Source: Streptomyces noursei
GTDB lineage: Bacteria; Actinomycetota; Actinomycetes; Streptomycetales; Streptomycetaceae
Reading direction: 5' to 3'
Assembly: GCF_001646665.1 (NCBI RefSeq)
Contig: NZ_LWBU01000011.1
Coordinates: 186,556 to 250,555 of the forward strand
DNA length: 64,000 nt
Shown: positions 1 through 8,469 of the stretch, piece after piece
Layout: each line of letters begins with the position of its first letter
Numbering within the stretch: the stretch's first letter is position 1
Notes under the pieces: model-generated
The model's input: the letters and a program-made list of their open reading frames with translations, nothing else
Told to the model about the DNA's origin: nothing
Database searches by the model: none
Translations under genes and position numbers: made by a program

Positions 1-1
1 C

Positions 2-919
2 GCCCCGCCCGCCCCTCCTGGAGCCCTCGCCCCGCCCGCCCCGACGTCCGCCGGGGTACGGCCGGTGCTCGCCGCGCTCGCGCCGGTGATCGTGTTCGCG
101 GTGAGCCGCCAGTCGCAGGTCCTGGTCGAGCGGTTCCTCGCCGCGCCGCTGCCCGCCGGGGCCATCTCGCACCTCAACTACGCGCAGAAGGTCGCCCAAC
201 TGCCGATGGTGCTCTCCCTGATGCTCTGCACCGTCAGCTTCCCCGTCGTCGCCCGGGCCCTCGCGGCCGGTGACACCGGCACCGCCCGCCGGCGCGCCGA
301 ACGCGACCTGCTCCTCGCCGGGGTGATCGTCCTCGTCGGCGCCGCCACCGTGGTGGCGGCCGCGCCGCAGATCGTCGGGCTCCTCTTCCAGCGCGGCGCG
401 TTCGACGGCGCCGACACCGCCGCCACGGCGGGCGTCATGCGGGTGTACGCCCTCGGGCTCCTCGGCCAGACGCTCGTCGGCGCCCTCGTACGCTGCTACT
501 TCTCCGCCTCCCGGCCCCTGTGGTACCCGGCCGCCGCCATGCTCGGCGGCATCGCCCTGACCGCCGCCGCCGGCTCGGCGTTCGCCGGGCCGTGGGGCGC
601 CCGCGGGATCGCCGCCGCCAACGCGCTCGGCATCACCCTCACGGCGGCCCTGCTCCTGCTCGGCCTGCGCCACCAGAGCGTCCCGCTCGACGCCCGGCGC
701 CTCGCCGGCGGACTGGCCCGGCTCACCGCCGCCGCGGCCGTCGCCACCGCCGCCGGACAGTGGTGCGCGGCGGGCCCGCCGCCGCTCGCCGTGCCGCTCG
801 CGTTCGCCGCCGTCACCACCGTGTTCACCGCCACCGCCTGCGCCCTGCGCGCCCCGGTGGTCCCCTCCCTCGTCCGCTCCGCCCATCCGTTCCGTCGGCT
901 CGCGAAGGCCCGCTCATGA
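2..919 (+). CDS. MurJ/MviN-like lipid flippase, C-terminal part (5' truncated by window edge)
   Basis: The reading frame is open from the first bases, so the gene starts outside the window. The visible 305 residues hold roughly seven or eight membrane helices. The stretches around YAQKVAQLPMVLSLMLCTVSFPV and FQRGAFD are typical of the MviN/MurJ family, which flips lipid-linked saccharides such as lipid II across the membrane. The neighbours are polysaccharide genes and the next gene starts inside its stop codon (ATGA), so it more likely serves exopolysaccharide export than bulk peptidoglycan. That last point is inference; the family call is firm. Confidence 0.85.
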   Translation, partial: APPAPPGALAPPAPTSAGVRPVLAALAPVIVFAVSRQSQVLVERFLAAPLPAGAISHLNYAQKVAQLPMVLSLMLCTVSFPVVARALAAGDTGTARRRAERDLLLAGVIVLVGAATVVAAAPQIVGLLFQRGAFDGADTAATAGVMRVYALGLLGQTLVGALVRCYFSASRPLWYPAAAMLGGIALTAAAGSAFAGPWGARGIAAANALGITLTAALLLLGLRHQSVPLDARRLAGGLARLTAAAAVATAAGQWCAAGPPPLAVPLAFAAVTTVFTATACALRAPVVPSLVRSAHPFRRLAKARS

Positions 920-1644
920 ACCAGCCGCGCATCCCCCTGTGGGTGGCGATGTACCACTCGATCGACGACACCACGGACGACGACCCGTACCACGTGACCG
1001 TCTCCCCGTCCCGCCTCGACAAGCAGCTGCGCTGGCTGCGCGACCACGGGCTGCGGGGCGTCGGCCTGCGCCAGCTGCTGCTGTACGCGGCCCGCCACGG
1101 CGACACCCGCGGACTCGTCGGCCTCACCTTCGACGACGGCTACGCCGACTTCCTCGACAACGCCGTCCCCGTCCTGCGCCGCCACGAGTGCACGGCCACC
1201 GTCTTCGTCCTCCCGGGCCGGCTCGGCGGCGAGAACGCCTGGGACGCCCTCGGCCCGCGCAAGGCGCTGCTCACCGAGGACGGCGTGCGCCGCTGCGCCG
1301 CCGCCGGCATGGAGGTCGCCTCCCACGGACTGCTGCACGTCTCCCTCACCGGCGCGCCCGAGCACGTGCTGCACGAGGAGACGGCCGCGAGCCGCCGGCT
1401 GCTCCGTACGATCACGGGCACCGCGCCCGACGGCTTCTGCTACCCGTACGGGCACGTCGACGAGCGAGCCGTGCGCGCCGTGCGCGAGGCGGGCTACGCG
1501 TACGCCGCCGCCATCGACCCCGGCCCGGCCGGCGGCATGTTCGCCCTGCCGCGGGTGCACATCGGGGAACGGGACACCGCCTGGCGACTGCACGCCAAAC
1601 GCCGGCTGCACGGCGTGCGGCGCGCCCCGGTGCCGGTGTCATGA
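916..1644 (+). CDS. Polysaccharide deacetylase (NodB domain, CE4)
   Basis: This 242-residue protein has the CE4 motifs. YHSID is near the N-terminus, TFDDGYADF supplies the catalytic and metal-binding Asp pair, SHGLLHVSL supplies the two metal His, and FCYPYGH follows. CE4 enzymes remove N-acetyl groups from polysaccharide or peptidoglycan sugars. No signal peptide is obvious, so it may act on the cytoplasmic face or on lipid-linked intermediates. The ATG overlaps the stop of the flippase gene, and the gene ends in an ATGA overlap with the glycosyltransferase, which points to translational coupling. Confidence 0.88.
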   Translation: MNQPRIPLWVAMYHSIDDTTDDDPYHVTVSPSRLDKQLRWLRDHGLRGVGLRQLLLYAARHGDTRGLVGLTFDDGYADFLDNAVPVLRRHECTATVFVLPGRLGGENAWDALGPRKALLTEDGVRRCAAAGMEVASHGLLHVSLTGAPEHVLHEETAASRRLLRTITGTAPDGFCYPYGHVDERAVRAVREAGYAYAAAIDPGPAGGMFALPRVHIGERDTAWRLHAKRRLHGVRRAPVPVS

Positions 1645-2798
1645 GCGGCCTGAAGGTCCTGCACGTCATCACCGGCCTCGGCATCGGCGGCGCCGAACAG
1701 CAACTGCGGCTGCTGCTACCGCACATGGACCGCGTCCGCAGCAGCGTCGTCACCCTCACCAACCCCGGCCCCGTGGCCGGCGCCCTGCGCGCCGACGGGG
1801 TGCCCGTGGCCCACCTGGGCATGCGCGGCAACCGCGACCTGTCGGCCCTGCCGCGCCTCACCCGCCTCATCCGGCGGGGCGCCTTCGACGTCGTCCACAC
1901 CCACCTGTACCGGGCCTGCCTCTACGGGCGCGTCGCCGCCCGGCTGGCGGGCGTGCGGACGGTCGTCGCCACCGAGCACTCGCTGGGCGCCGCGCAGATC
2001 GAGGGACGGCCCCTGAGCGCCGGGGCGCGCGCCCTGTACCTGGCCGGCGAGCGGCTCGGCACCACGACGGTCGCCGTCTCCGACACGGTGGCGCGGCGCC
2101 TGGTCGCATGGGGCGTGAGCCCCTCCCGTGTCCGGGTGGTGCCCAACGGCGTCGACGTGCCGCGCTTCGCGTTCGACCCGGACGCGCGCCGGGCGGCACG
2201 CCGGCGGCTCGGGCTGGCGCCCGACGCGTACGTCGTCGGCGGCGTGGGGCGGCTCGCGCCCGGCAAACGGTTCGGCACGCTGATCCGGGCGGTCGCCGCC
2301 CTCCCCCGGGAGCCCCGGCTGCTGCTGGTCGGCGAGGGCGAGCAGCGGGAGCGGCTGGAGCGGACCGCCCGGGAGTGCGGGGCGGCGGACCGGGTGGTGT
2401 GGGCGGGCGCGGTCGACCGCGAACTGCCGGAACTGCTGTCCGCCATGGACGTGTTCGTGTCGACGTCCGCCGACGAGGCGTTCGGCCTCGCGATCGTCGA
2501 GGCGCTGGCCGCCGGGCTCCCCGTGCGGTACGTGGCCTGTCCGGCGCTCGACGACCTGCCGCCCGGGGAAGTGCCCGGGGCGCGCCGGATCGGCGGGTCG
2601 GTGCCCGAGGTGACGGCCGCGCTGGAGTCGGTCCCGCGCGAGCGGTTCGCCGTCCCCGCCGCCGTACGCCGCTACGACATCGCGCACAGCGCCCGCCGGC
2701 TGATGTCGCTCTACGACCGGCTCCACCACACCGCCCCGCACCCCACCCCTCACGACGAACTTCACGACGACCTTTACGACGGAGCGAGTTGTCGATGA
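1641..2798 (+). CDS. GT4-family glycosyltransferase (GT-B fold)
   Basis: A 385-residue GT-B glycosyltransferase. The N-terminal acceptor domain opens with VLHVITGLGIGGAEQQL, typical of group 1 transferases. The C-terminal donor domain has RVVPNGVD, GRLAPGKRF and the E-x7-E motif in EAFGLAIVEALAAGLPV, where the nucleotide sugar binds. After that motif the usual glycine-rich stretch is replaced by RYVACPALDD, which is a little unusual. The start is the ATG in the ATGA overlap. It likely adds a sugar to a lipid-linked or growing glycan in the same pathway as its neighbours; donor and acceptor are unknown. Confidence 0.88.
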   Translation: MSGLKVLHVITGLGIGGAEQQLRLLLPHMDRVRSSVVTLTNPGPVAGALRADGVPVAHLGMRGNRDLSALPRLTRLIRRGAFDVVHTHLYRACLYGRVAARLAGVRTVVATEHSLGAAQIEGRPLSAGARALYLAGERLGTTTVAVSDTVARRLVAWGVSPSRVRVVPNGVDVPRFAFDPDARRAARRRLGLAPDAYVVGGVGRLAPGKRFGTLIRAVAALPREPRLLLVGEGEQRERLERTARECGAADRVVWAGAVDRELPELLSAMDVFVSTSADEAFGLAIVEALAAGLPVRYVACPALDDLPPGEVPGARRIGGSVPEVTAALESVPRERFAVPAAVRRYDIAHSARRLMSLYDRLHHTAPHPTPHDELHDDLYDGASCR

Positions 2799-3454
2799 CC
2801 ACGACCCAGTCCCTTGCCGTACGCCGTGCGATCGGCTGGCTCACCCGCCTCAAACGCACCCGGCGCCGCTGGCTCGTCCCGGCCGCCGCCCTGCTGGGCG
2901 TCCTCGTCGGCGGGGGCTACGGGCTGCTGAAGGCGCCCGAGTACGCCGCGACCAGTTACGTCATCGTCGTCCCCACCGCGAAGTCCGACCCGGCCGGGGC
3001 GATGGGCCTGGCGCAGGCGTACGGGCGGGTCGCCACCGACATCGCGGTCGTCGGCGACGCCCAGGTCGCCGCCGGGGTGCCGGCCGAGACCCTGCGGGCC
3101 GGCGTCCAGGCCGTGACCTCGCCGGACGCCCCGATGATCGCCGTCACGGCGCGCTCCTCGCGGGCCGCCACCGCCGCGGACATGGCCGACAGCGTGGCGC
3201 GGGCCCTCGTGCAGAAGGGCGCCCACACGGAGGCCGGCACCGGGGTGAAGGTGCTCCAGTTCACCCGGGCCGCCACGCCCACGGACCCCGTCTCGCCCTC
3301 GGCCCCGCTCGCCGGGCTCGTGGGCGGCTGCGCGGGCGGTCTGCTCGGCGGCCTCGCCCTGCTGGTGCGCCCGCCCCGGTACGGCCGGCGCGACGGACGG
3401 GCCCGGTTCGGGTCCGTACCGGGCCCGGTGGCACAGCCGGAGGCGCTGGTATGA
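2795..3454 (+). CDS. Wzz-like polysaccharide chain-length/co-polymerase protein
   Basis: A 219-residue protein with an N-terminal membrane helix (about residues 28-48), an extracytoplasmic segment with the Wzz-type start YAATSYVIVVP, and a second helix near residues 175-197 followed by a short basic tail. This is the layout of a small polysaccharide co-polymerase without a tyrosine kinase domain. Wzz proteins set glycan chain length during polymerisation and export. It is coupled on both sides by ATGA overlaps. Similarity is by topology and local sequence, so the exact role is inferred. Confidence 0.7.
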   Translation: MTTTQSLAVRRAIGWLTRLKRTRRRWLVPAAALLGVLVGGGYGLLKAPEYAATSYVIVVPTAKSDPAGAMGLAQAYGRVATDIAVVGDAQVAAGVPAETLRAGVQAVTSPDAPMIAVTARSSRAATAADMADSVARALVQKGAHTEAGTGVKVLQFTRAATPTDPVSPSAPLAGLVGGCAGGLLGGLALLVRPPRYGRRDGRARFGSVPGPVAQPEALV

Positions 3455-4560
3455 CGCGGGACGGGAACTGGGAGGTCACCGTCTGCCGGGACGGCGGCGC
3501 GTTCGGCCGGCTCGGGCCGGAGTGGGCCGCCCTGTACCGGCGGTGCGCCACGGCCACCCCCTTCCAGTCGCACTCCTGGCTGCACTCCTGGTGGGTGTCG
3601 TACGGCACGCCCGGCGCCCTGCGGGTGGTCCTGGTGCGCCGGGACGGCGCCCTCGTCGCGGCGGCCCCCCTGCGGCTGGCGCGCGGTCCGCTGCCGGTGC
3701 TGACCCACCTGGGCGGGGCGATCACCGACTTCTCCGACGTGCTCGTCGACGACGCGTGCGCCGACGACGCGGTACCCGTGCTCACCGGGGCGCTCGGCCG
3801 GCTGGCCCGTACCGCCGTGATCGACCTCCGCGAGGTACGGGCGGAGGCCGCCGCCCAGCGGGTGTACGCGTGCTGGCGCGGACCGCGCCGGCGCCTGCCC
3901 GACTCCGTGTGCATGGAGCTGCCCGCCGCGTCCATCGACGAACTGGTCGCCCGCCTGCCGTCGTCCCGGGCCCAGCGGGCCCGCTCCAAGCTGCGCCGGC
4001 TCGACAAGCTGGGCATCGAGGAGCGCGTCGTCCCGCCGGCCGATGTGCCGCACGCGCTGCGGCGCCTGCTCGACCTGCACCAGCGCCAGTGGGCCGACCG
4101 CGGGGTGACGCCCGAGCACCTCAGGCCCCGGTTCGCGGAGCACCTCCAGCGGGCGGTGCGGTCGATGGTCGAGTCGGGGGACGCGATGGTGACGGAGTTC
4201 CGCATGGCCGGCGACCTGGTCGCCGCCGACCTCACCCTGATGTCGCCGCTCCTGTCCGGCGGCTACCTGTACGGGGCGGACCCGGTGCTGCGTGCCAGCA
4301 AGGTGGACGTGGCGACCCTGCTGCTGCGCAACGGCGCCCGGGAGAGCAGCACCAGCGGCCGCGCCACGCTGAGCCTGCTGCGCGGCCGGGAGCCGTACAA
4401 GAGCCACTGGCGCCCCGAACCGGTCGTCAACCAGCGCCTGCTGCTGGCCCGCCGGCGCACGGCCGCGCCCCTGCTGCTCCTGGCCGGGTACGCGGCCGGC
4501 CGCCGGCGGGCGGCGGACCGGCTGCGTGACCGGGCCTGGGCGCGGAGGCTCACGACGTGA
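3451..4560 (+). CDS. FemAB/BioF2-like acetyltransferase-domain protein
   Basis: A 369-residue cytoplasmic protein with the GNAT-like fold known as BioF2-like (PF13480), often annotated CelD/BcsL in polysaccharide loci. It opens with a segment around FQSHSWLHSWW and has the characteristic SRAQRARSKLRRLDKLG linker, followed by the acyl-CoA fold ending in LLRGREPYKSHWRPE. In such loci these enzymes are thought to decorate the sugar or lipid intermediate with acyl or aminoacyl groups. It is last in the ATGA-coupled operon; its 3' end overlaps the convergent GH26 gene by 11 bases. Confidence 0.75.
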   Translation: MTRDGNWEVTVCRDGGAFGRLGPEWAALYRRCATATPFQSHSWLHSWWVSYGTPGALRVVLVRRDGALVAAAPLRLARGPLPVLTHLGGAITDFSDVLVDDACADDAVPVLTGALGRLARTAVIDLREVRAEAAAQRVYACWRGPRRRLPDSVCMELPAASIDELVARLPSSRAQRARSKLRRLDKLGIEERVVPPADVPHALRRLLDLHQRQWADRGVTPEHLRPRFAEHLQRAVRSMVESGDAMVTEFRMAGDLVAADLTLMSPLLSGGYLYGADPVLRASKVDVATLLLRNGARESSTSGRATLSLLRGREPYKSHWRPEPVVNQRLLLARRRTAAPLLLLAGYAAGRRRAADRLRDRAWARRLTT

Positions 4561-6133
4561 GCCGGCGCTGCCATTCGAGCCGTACGCACAGCTTGCGTCC
4601 GAGCCACTTCTCGACCCACTCGCCGAGGTCCAGCGGCGTGCAGGCGGGCTCTTCGGGCTGAGGCTCCGGCTCGGGTTCCGGCTCCGGGCGGGGCTCCGGC
4701 TCGGGCTCCGGGGCCGGCTCCACCGGGCCGCCCTTGCCGGACAGCTTCGTGCGGAACACCTCGGACGACCGCGGGTTCTCCTCGCACTGCCACACGCCGT
4801 GTGGGCAGTAGTCGGTGATGGTGTGGTAGAGCGGCTTGCTCCGTTCGATCCAGTCCAGCATGCGCCGCATGTACTCCGGGTTGTCCCCGTTGCGGAACAG
4901 GCCCCACTCCGGGTACGAGACGGGCTTGCCGTGCGCGGCGGCGAACTCCACGTGGTGCCGCAGACCGTAGGGCTCGGTGATCTGCTCGTCGAAGGACTGG
5001 CCCGTCGGCTGGTCGTAGGAGTCCATCCCGATGATGTCCACCACGTCGTCACCGGGGTAGCACTCGGTCCACGGGACGGCGTCCCGGCCGCGGTTGGGCG
5101 CGAAGTCGAACCGGAAGCGCTGCCCCGGTACGTCGCGCATGGTGGTGACGATGCGCTTCCAGTACGCCTTCCACGCCTCCGGGTCCGGGCCGCAGCGGTG
5201 CGAGTAGGTGGTGCCGTTCATCTCCCAGCCGAGCACGAGCACGGTGTCGGGGACGTCGAGCCGTACGAGGCGTTCGGCCAGCGCCCGGAAGTGCCGGTCG
5301 AACCGCCCGTCCGCGCCGAGCCGCAGCAACTGGCGGACGACGGGGTCGGGGAGGTGGCTCTCGTTGCGCTCCAGCATGGGCACGTTGAGGACGAACAGCC
5401 GGTCCTTCCGCGCCTGCCGCCACTGGGCCCAGTGCTCCAGGAACCCGGGCCGGCCCTCGATGTTGGTCCACACGTCGCCGGGCAGGTAGGTGTGCCCCAC
5501 GCGCAGGTCGGCACCGCCGAGCCACTTGCTCAGCCCCGCCATGCGGTGGATGCCGCGCGGCCCGTAGTCGAGGTAGGCGCCCATGGCCGTGGCCGCCGCC
5601 CCGGCGCCGTCGCCGGTCCCGCCCTCCGGAGTGGGGACGGCGCCGGGCTCCCGGACGCGCTCGGCCCCCGACCCCGGCCCCGGGCCGCCGCCGGTGTCGG
5701 TCTCCGCGACCGCCCCGGCGCCGCTCCCGGCGCCCGTTCCCGTCCCGGCACCCGTTCCGCTCCCGGTACCCGTCCCGCTACCGGCACCCGTCCCGTCCGC
5801 GGCTCCGTCCGTGTCTCCCGTGGTGCCGTCCGGGGCGCCCGCGCCGAGCGCCGTCCCGGCACCGGCACCGGCGCCCGAGCCGGGGGCCCCGGCTCCAGGG
5901 CCCGCCACGGCACCCGCCTCCCGGTCGCCGTCCGGGCCCGGCCCGGTCCCGGTGTGCGCCCCCATGACCGGCCCCCGGGCCGCCCCGGTGACCGGCACCG
6001 CGGCCGAGGCGTGGCCGGCCGGGGCCGACACGACCGAGCCGGCCATCAGCAGGCCCAGCAGCCCGGCGGTCAGGGCTCCCGGCCGCGCGCCCCCCGGCCG
6101 CGCGCCGTCGGTCCTCTTTCTCCGGTGACCCAT
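4550..6133 (-). CDS. Secreted GH26-type glycoside hydrolase (beta-mannanase-like)
   Basis: A 527-residue protein with a basic, hydrophobic signal sequence (AGLLGLLMAGSVVSAPAGHA). A long Gly/Thr/Pro/Ala low-complexity spacer spans about residues 50-180. The catalytic domain has GH26 hallmarks: acid/base Glu304 in VLGWEMNG, nucleophile Glu409 in SYPEWGL, and IIGMDSYDQP. A (Glu-Pro)n linker separates a short C-terminal tail that contains two Cys. The ATG at 6133 is preceded by AAGGAG at good spacing; earlier in-frame starts have none. GH26 enzymes cut beta-mannans and related glycans. Next to the polysaccharide operon it could trim or release the polymer made there. Confidence 0.85.
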   Translation of the reverse strand: MGHRRKRTDGARPGGARPGALTAGLLGLLMAGSVVSAPAGHASAAVPVTGAARGPVMGAHTGTGPGPDGDREAGAVAGPGAGAPGSGAGAGAGTALGAGAPDGTTGDTDGAADGTGAGSGTGTGSGTGAGTGTGAGSGAGAVAETDTGGGPGPGSGAERVREPGAVPTPEGGTGDGAGAAATAMGAYLDYGPRGIHRMAGLSKWLGGADLRVGHTYLPGDVWTNIEGRPGFLEHWAQWRQARKDRLFVLNVPMLERNESHLPDPVVRQLLRLGADGRFDRHFRALAERLVRLDVPDTVLVLGWEMNGTTYSHRCGPDPEAWKAYWKRIVTTMRDVPGQRFRFDFAPNRGRDAVPWTECYPGDDVVDIIGMDSYDQPTGQSFDEQITEPYGLRHHVEFAAAHGKPVSYPEWGLFRNGDNPEYMRRMLDWIERSKPLYHTITDYCPHGVWQCEENPRSSEVFRTKLSGKGGPVEPAPEPEPEPRPEPEPEPEPQPEEPACTPLDLGEWVEKWLGRKLCVRLEWQRRLTS

Positions 6134-6272
6134 GTCCGCTCCTTCGCCAGGCGCCAGGATTTCGCCAGCCACTCGGAGCAAAAGTATTCTTAATGAGCCG
6201 ACCGGGAACGCGGTCCCTTCCCTCAGTAGGCCGTTGGGGAATTTCATCCCCCGCTTGGGTCATCAGGACGGC

Positions 6273-6306
6273 GAAAAGCCGGTCCCGGAGCGCTCCGGGA
6301 CCGGCT
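6273..6306 (-). terminator. Intrinsic terminator of the chaplin gene
   Basis: A perfect 30-bp palindrome (6277-6306, two 15-base arms with no loop) is followed on the minus strand by TTTT. It lies about 35 bases past the chaplin stop, before the GH26 leader. Confidence 0.85.
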
Positions 6307-6339
6307 CTGGCGCGACCTGGAATCAGGCCTGATGCTGCG

Positions 6340-6573
6340 TCACTTGTTGATGCAGACGTTCCCGAAGGCCGGGTTCAGCAGCGCGATGATGTTGATGGTG
6401 TTGCCGCACACGTTGACCGGCACGTGCACCGGGACCTGGACGACGTTGCCGGACAGGACGCCCGGGGAGCCGACAGCGGCACCCTCGGCGTCGGCGTCGG
6501 CGACAGCAGGCGCGGCCGCACCCAGCGCCATGACGATACCGGCGACGGCTACCGCAGCCTTCTTGCACTTCAT
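6340..6573 (-). CDS. Short chaplin
   Basis: A 77-residue protein with a signal peptide (about 26 residues, ending AAPAVADA). The single chaplin domain starts AAVGSPGVLSGN and runs through VVQVPVHVPVNVCGNTINI to the C-terminus. Two Cys are spaced as in the disulfide-bearing short chaplins (ChpD/F/G/H type), unlike Cys-free ChpE. Chaplins assemble into amyloid fibrils that coat aerial hyphae and spores and lower surface tension at emergence. The ribosome site GGAAAGGA lies 9 bases upstream. Rodlin genes lie 2.5 kb away. Confidence 0.95.
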   Translation of the reverse strand: MKCKKAAVAVAGIVMALGAAAPAVADADAEGAAVGSPGVLSGNVVQVPVHVPVNVCGNTINIIALLNPAFGNVCINK

Positions 6574-6752
6574 AGGTTCGGGTCCTTTCCACAGGAGGAA
6601 GTCGAGCCACGGATTTCGTGACGAACGGGCCTCGATGAGGTCCGGCTTCCACTGCGAAAATCACAACGAATGCGAAAGCGGAAAGACACCACTGAGGCTG
6701 CTTTCCGCACCGATTCACCCGAACCGCCGAGCATCGACCGGCGGCAGATGGC

Positions 6753-6944
6753 TCAATGGCTGGGCCACACGGGGCGCGTCACCAGAACGTCCCATTCATG
6801 GTCCGGCACTCCGGGTACCGACCGGCCCAGCGCTTTCCATTCGCGCATCAACGACGAATAGACGGGGACCGGATCGGTCTCCGCCGCTTGCCTGCTCTGT
6901 GGGATGAGGGGCACACGCTGCCATTTACCGGCGCGAGGAGCCAT
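6753..6944 (-). CDS. Small hypothetical protein (63 aa), Trp-rich C-terminus
   Basis: A 63-residue frame with an AAAGG ribosome site 6 bases before its ATG. It is basic at the N-terminus (MAPRAGKWQRVPLIPQSRQA), has no signal peptide or membrane segment, and ends with DHEWDVLVTRPVWPSH. I do not recognise the family. It lies 75 bases downstream of the P450 gene on the same strand, so the two may be cotranscribed. It could be a small partner protein, or less likely a P450-modified peptide precursor. The good ribosome site and third-position GC pattern support a real gene. Confidence 0.55.
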   Translation of the reverse strand: MAPRAGKWQRVPLIPQSRQAAETDPVPVYSSLMREWKALGRSVPGVPDHEWDVLVTRPVWPSH

Positions 6945-7019
6945 GCCGAACCTTTCCGTTCACAGCAGCCTTGGCGAGGCCCTCGCATCATGTCACAGGC
7001 GGTGTGCGCGCCGTCACTG

Positions 7020-8372
7020 TCACGGGTGGTGCGGCAGGGCCGCGAAGCGCAGCCCGAAGTGGTCCAGGGTGCGCGGCAGGGGCCGGTCGGGGCGCAGCCG
7101 CCCGGGCCGTTCCGGGAGGTAGGTGTGCCGTTCGAGCAGGGCCGCCAGCATGGTCGAGGTGACGAGCAGGACCAGGTCCTCGCCCGGGCACCGGCCGGGG
7201 CCCGCGCTGAACGGCACCAGCGCCTCGGTGTCCTGGGCGGTGCCGTCCAGCCAGATCTCCGGTGTGAAGCGGTCGGAGTACGGCAGCGACTCGTCGCGGT
7301 GGAACAGCGGCGCGTAGAGGAGGAACTCGGTCCCGGCGGGCAGCACGTCCCCGCCCCACTCGGTCTCGCGCACCGACTCGCGCAGCAGGAACGGCGTGGT
7401 GGGCCACAGCCGCACCGACTCCAGGAGGCAGGCGCGGGTGTACGGCAGGAGGTGCGGCTCGGTGAGGTCGGTGACGGCCAGCTCGTTGCGTATCTGCTCC
7501 TCCTGCGCGGAGTGCGTGGACAACAGGGCCAGGGTCCGGAAGGCCGCGATGCCGGCCGCGTCGAAGGCGAACAGCCAGTGCGGCACCTGGCCGGCCGGGT
7601 CCGTGCCGGGTACGGCGGGCGTGGCGGCGAGGGCGGCGGCGAGGCTGCCGGGTTCGGCGCGGGCGAGGTGGGCGCGCAGCCGGCGCTCGAAGCGGTCGCG
7701 CAGGGCGGTGCGGCGCGGTGCGGCGCCCGACCAGTTGGCGGCCGAGCGCAGCCTGCCGAGCATCGCGGTCAGGCCGGTGTCGTCACGGCCGTGGTCGCCG
7801 AGCACGAGCCGGCGCGCGGTGCGGTCCCAGGCGGTGCTGAAGGCCTGCCAGTCGATCTCGCCGTCACCGGCGGTGGTGGCGCCCAGCAGCTTGCCGGCCT
7901 CCTCGCGCACGGTCCGCACCATCCGCGGGGCCAGGCTGTGCATCTGGTGGCCGTACTCCAGGACGGCCTCGTTGAACGCGCGCCGGGGGTCGCGTTCCGT
8001 GCCGCGCGAGATCAGCACCCCGTGCGGCTGGAACTGCTCCAGCGCGGCGCGCTTCTCGCGGGTGGAGGGCGAGTACGGGTCCGGCGTGCCGCCCAGGATC
8101 CGCGCGGCGTCACCGGCGCTGAGGACGACGGCGAAGTGACGTCCGGCCACGTCGAGCCGCAGCGGTCCGGGGCCGTGGGCGCCACGCAGCTCGGTGAGCA
8201 GTGCGGTGGCGCGCCGGTCGACGGCGAACCGCTCGGCGAGGGCCATCCCGGAGCGGCGGCGGACGATGACGCCGGCCGCGAGCGTCGGAGCGACGACCTG
8301 CGCGACCAGCCGTGCCGTGTCGCGCGGGGAGATCCGGACGGGGGTGTGCGTGGCCGTGTCCGTACTGGTCAT
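7020..8372 (-). CDS. Cytochrome P450
   Basis: A 450-residue P450 with the heme-binding loop FSAGPGRCPGE (axial Cys395), the ExxR motif in ESVRLWP and a PERF-like DRFTPEIW segment. P450s use heme and electron partners to oxidise substrates; no ferredoxin or reductase gene is adjacent. In the I helix, where most family members have A/G-G-x-D/E-T, this protein reads A273-G-I-A-A277, so both the acid and the threonine used in oxygen activation are absent. The substrate is unknown. The gene lies between the chaplin and rodlin genes. Confidence 0.92.
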   Translation of the reverse strand: MTSTDTATHTPVRISPRDTARLVAQVVAPTLAAGVIVRRRSGMALAERFAVDRRATALLTELRGAHGPGPLRLDVAGRHFAVVLSAGDAARILGGTPDPYSPSTREKRAALEQFQPHGVLISRGTERDPRRAFNEAVLEYGHQMHSLAPRMVRTVREEAGKLLGATTAGDGEIDWQAFSTAWDRTARRLVLGDHGRDDTGLTAMLGRLRSAANWSGAAPRRTALRDRFERRLRAHLARAEPGSLAAALAATPAVPGTDPAGQVPHWLFAFDAAGIAAFRTLALLSTHSAQEEQIRNELAVTDLTEPHLLPYTRACLLESVRLWPTTPFLLRESVRETEWGGDVLPAGTEFLLYAPLFHRDESLPYSDRFTPEIWLDGTAQDTEALVPFSAGPGRCPGEDLVLLVTSTMLAALLERHTYLPERPGRLRPDRPLPRTLDHFGLRFAALPHHP

Positions 8373-8469
8373 GGCCCCCGGGTGCCCAGCCGCCCCGGAC
8401 GCGAAACGGCGTGCCGGGGCGGTCCGCGGGCCGGTCGGGGCCCGGTCGGGCGGCTGCTGCGCGGGCCGG

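Noticed and set aside
6134..6272. Possible riboswitch in the GH26 leader (hairpin GGGGA/TCCCC and A/T-rich patch)
   Set aside because: I could not match the conserved cores of the ydaO (c-di-AMP) or GEMM (c-di-GMP) riboswitches. A covariance-model search would settle it.
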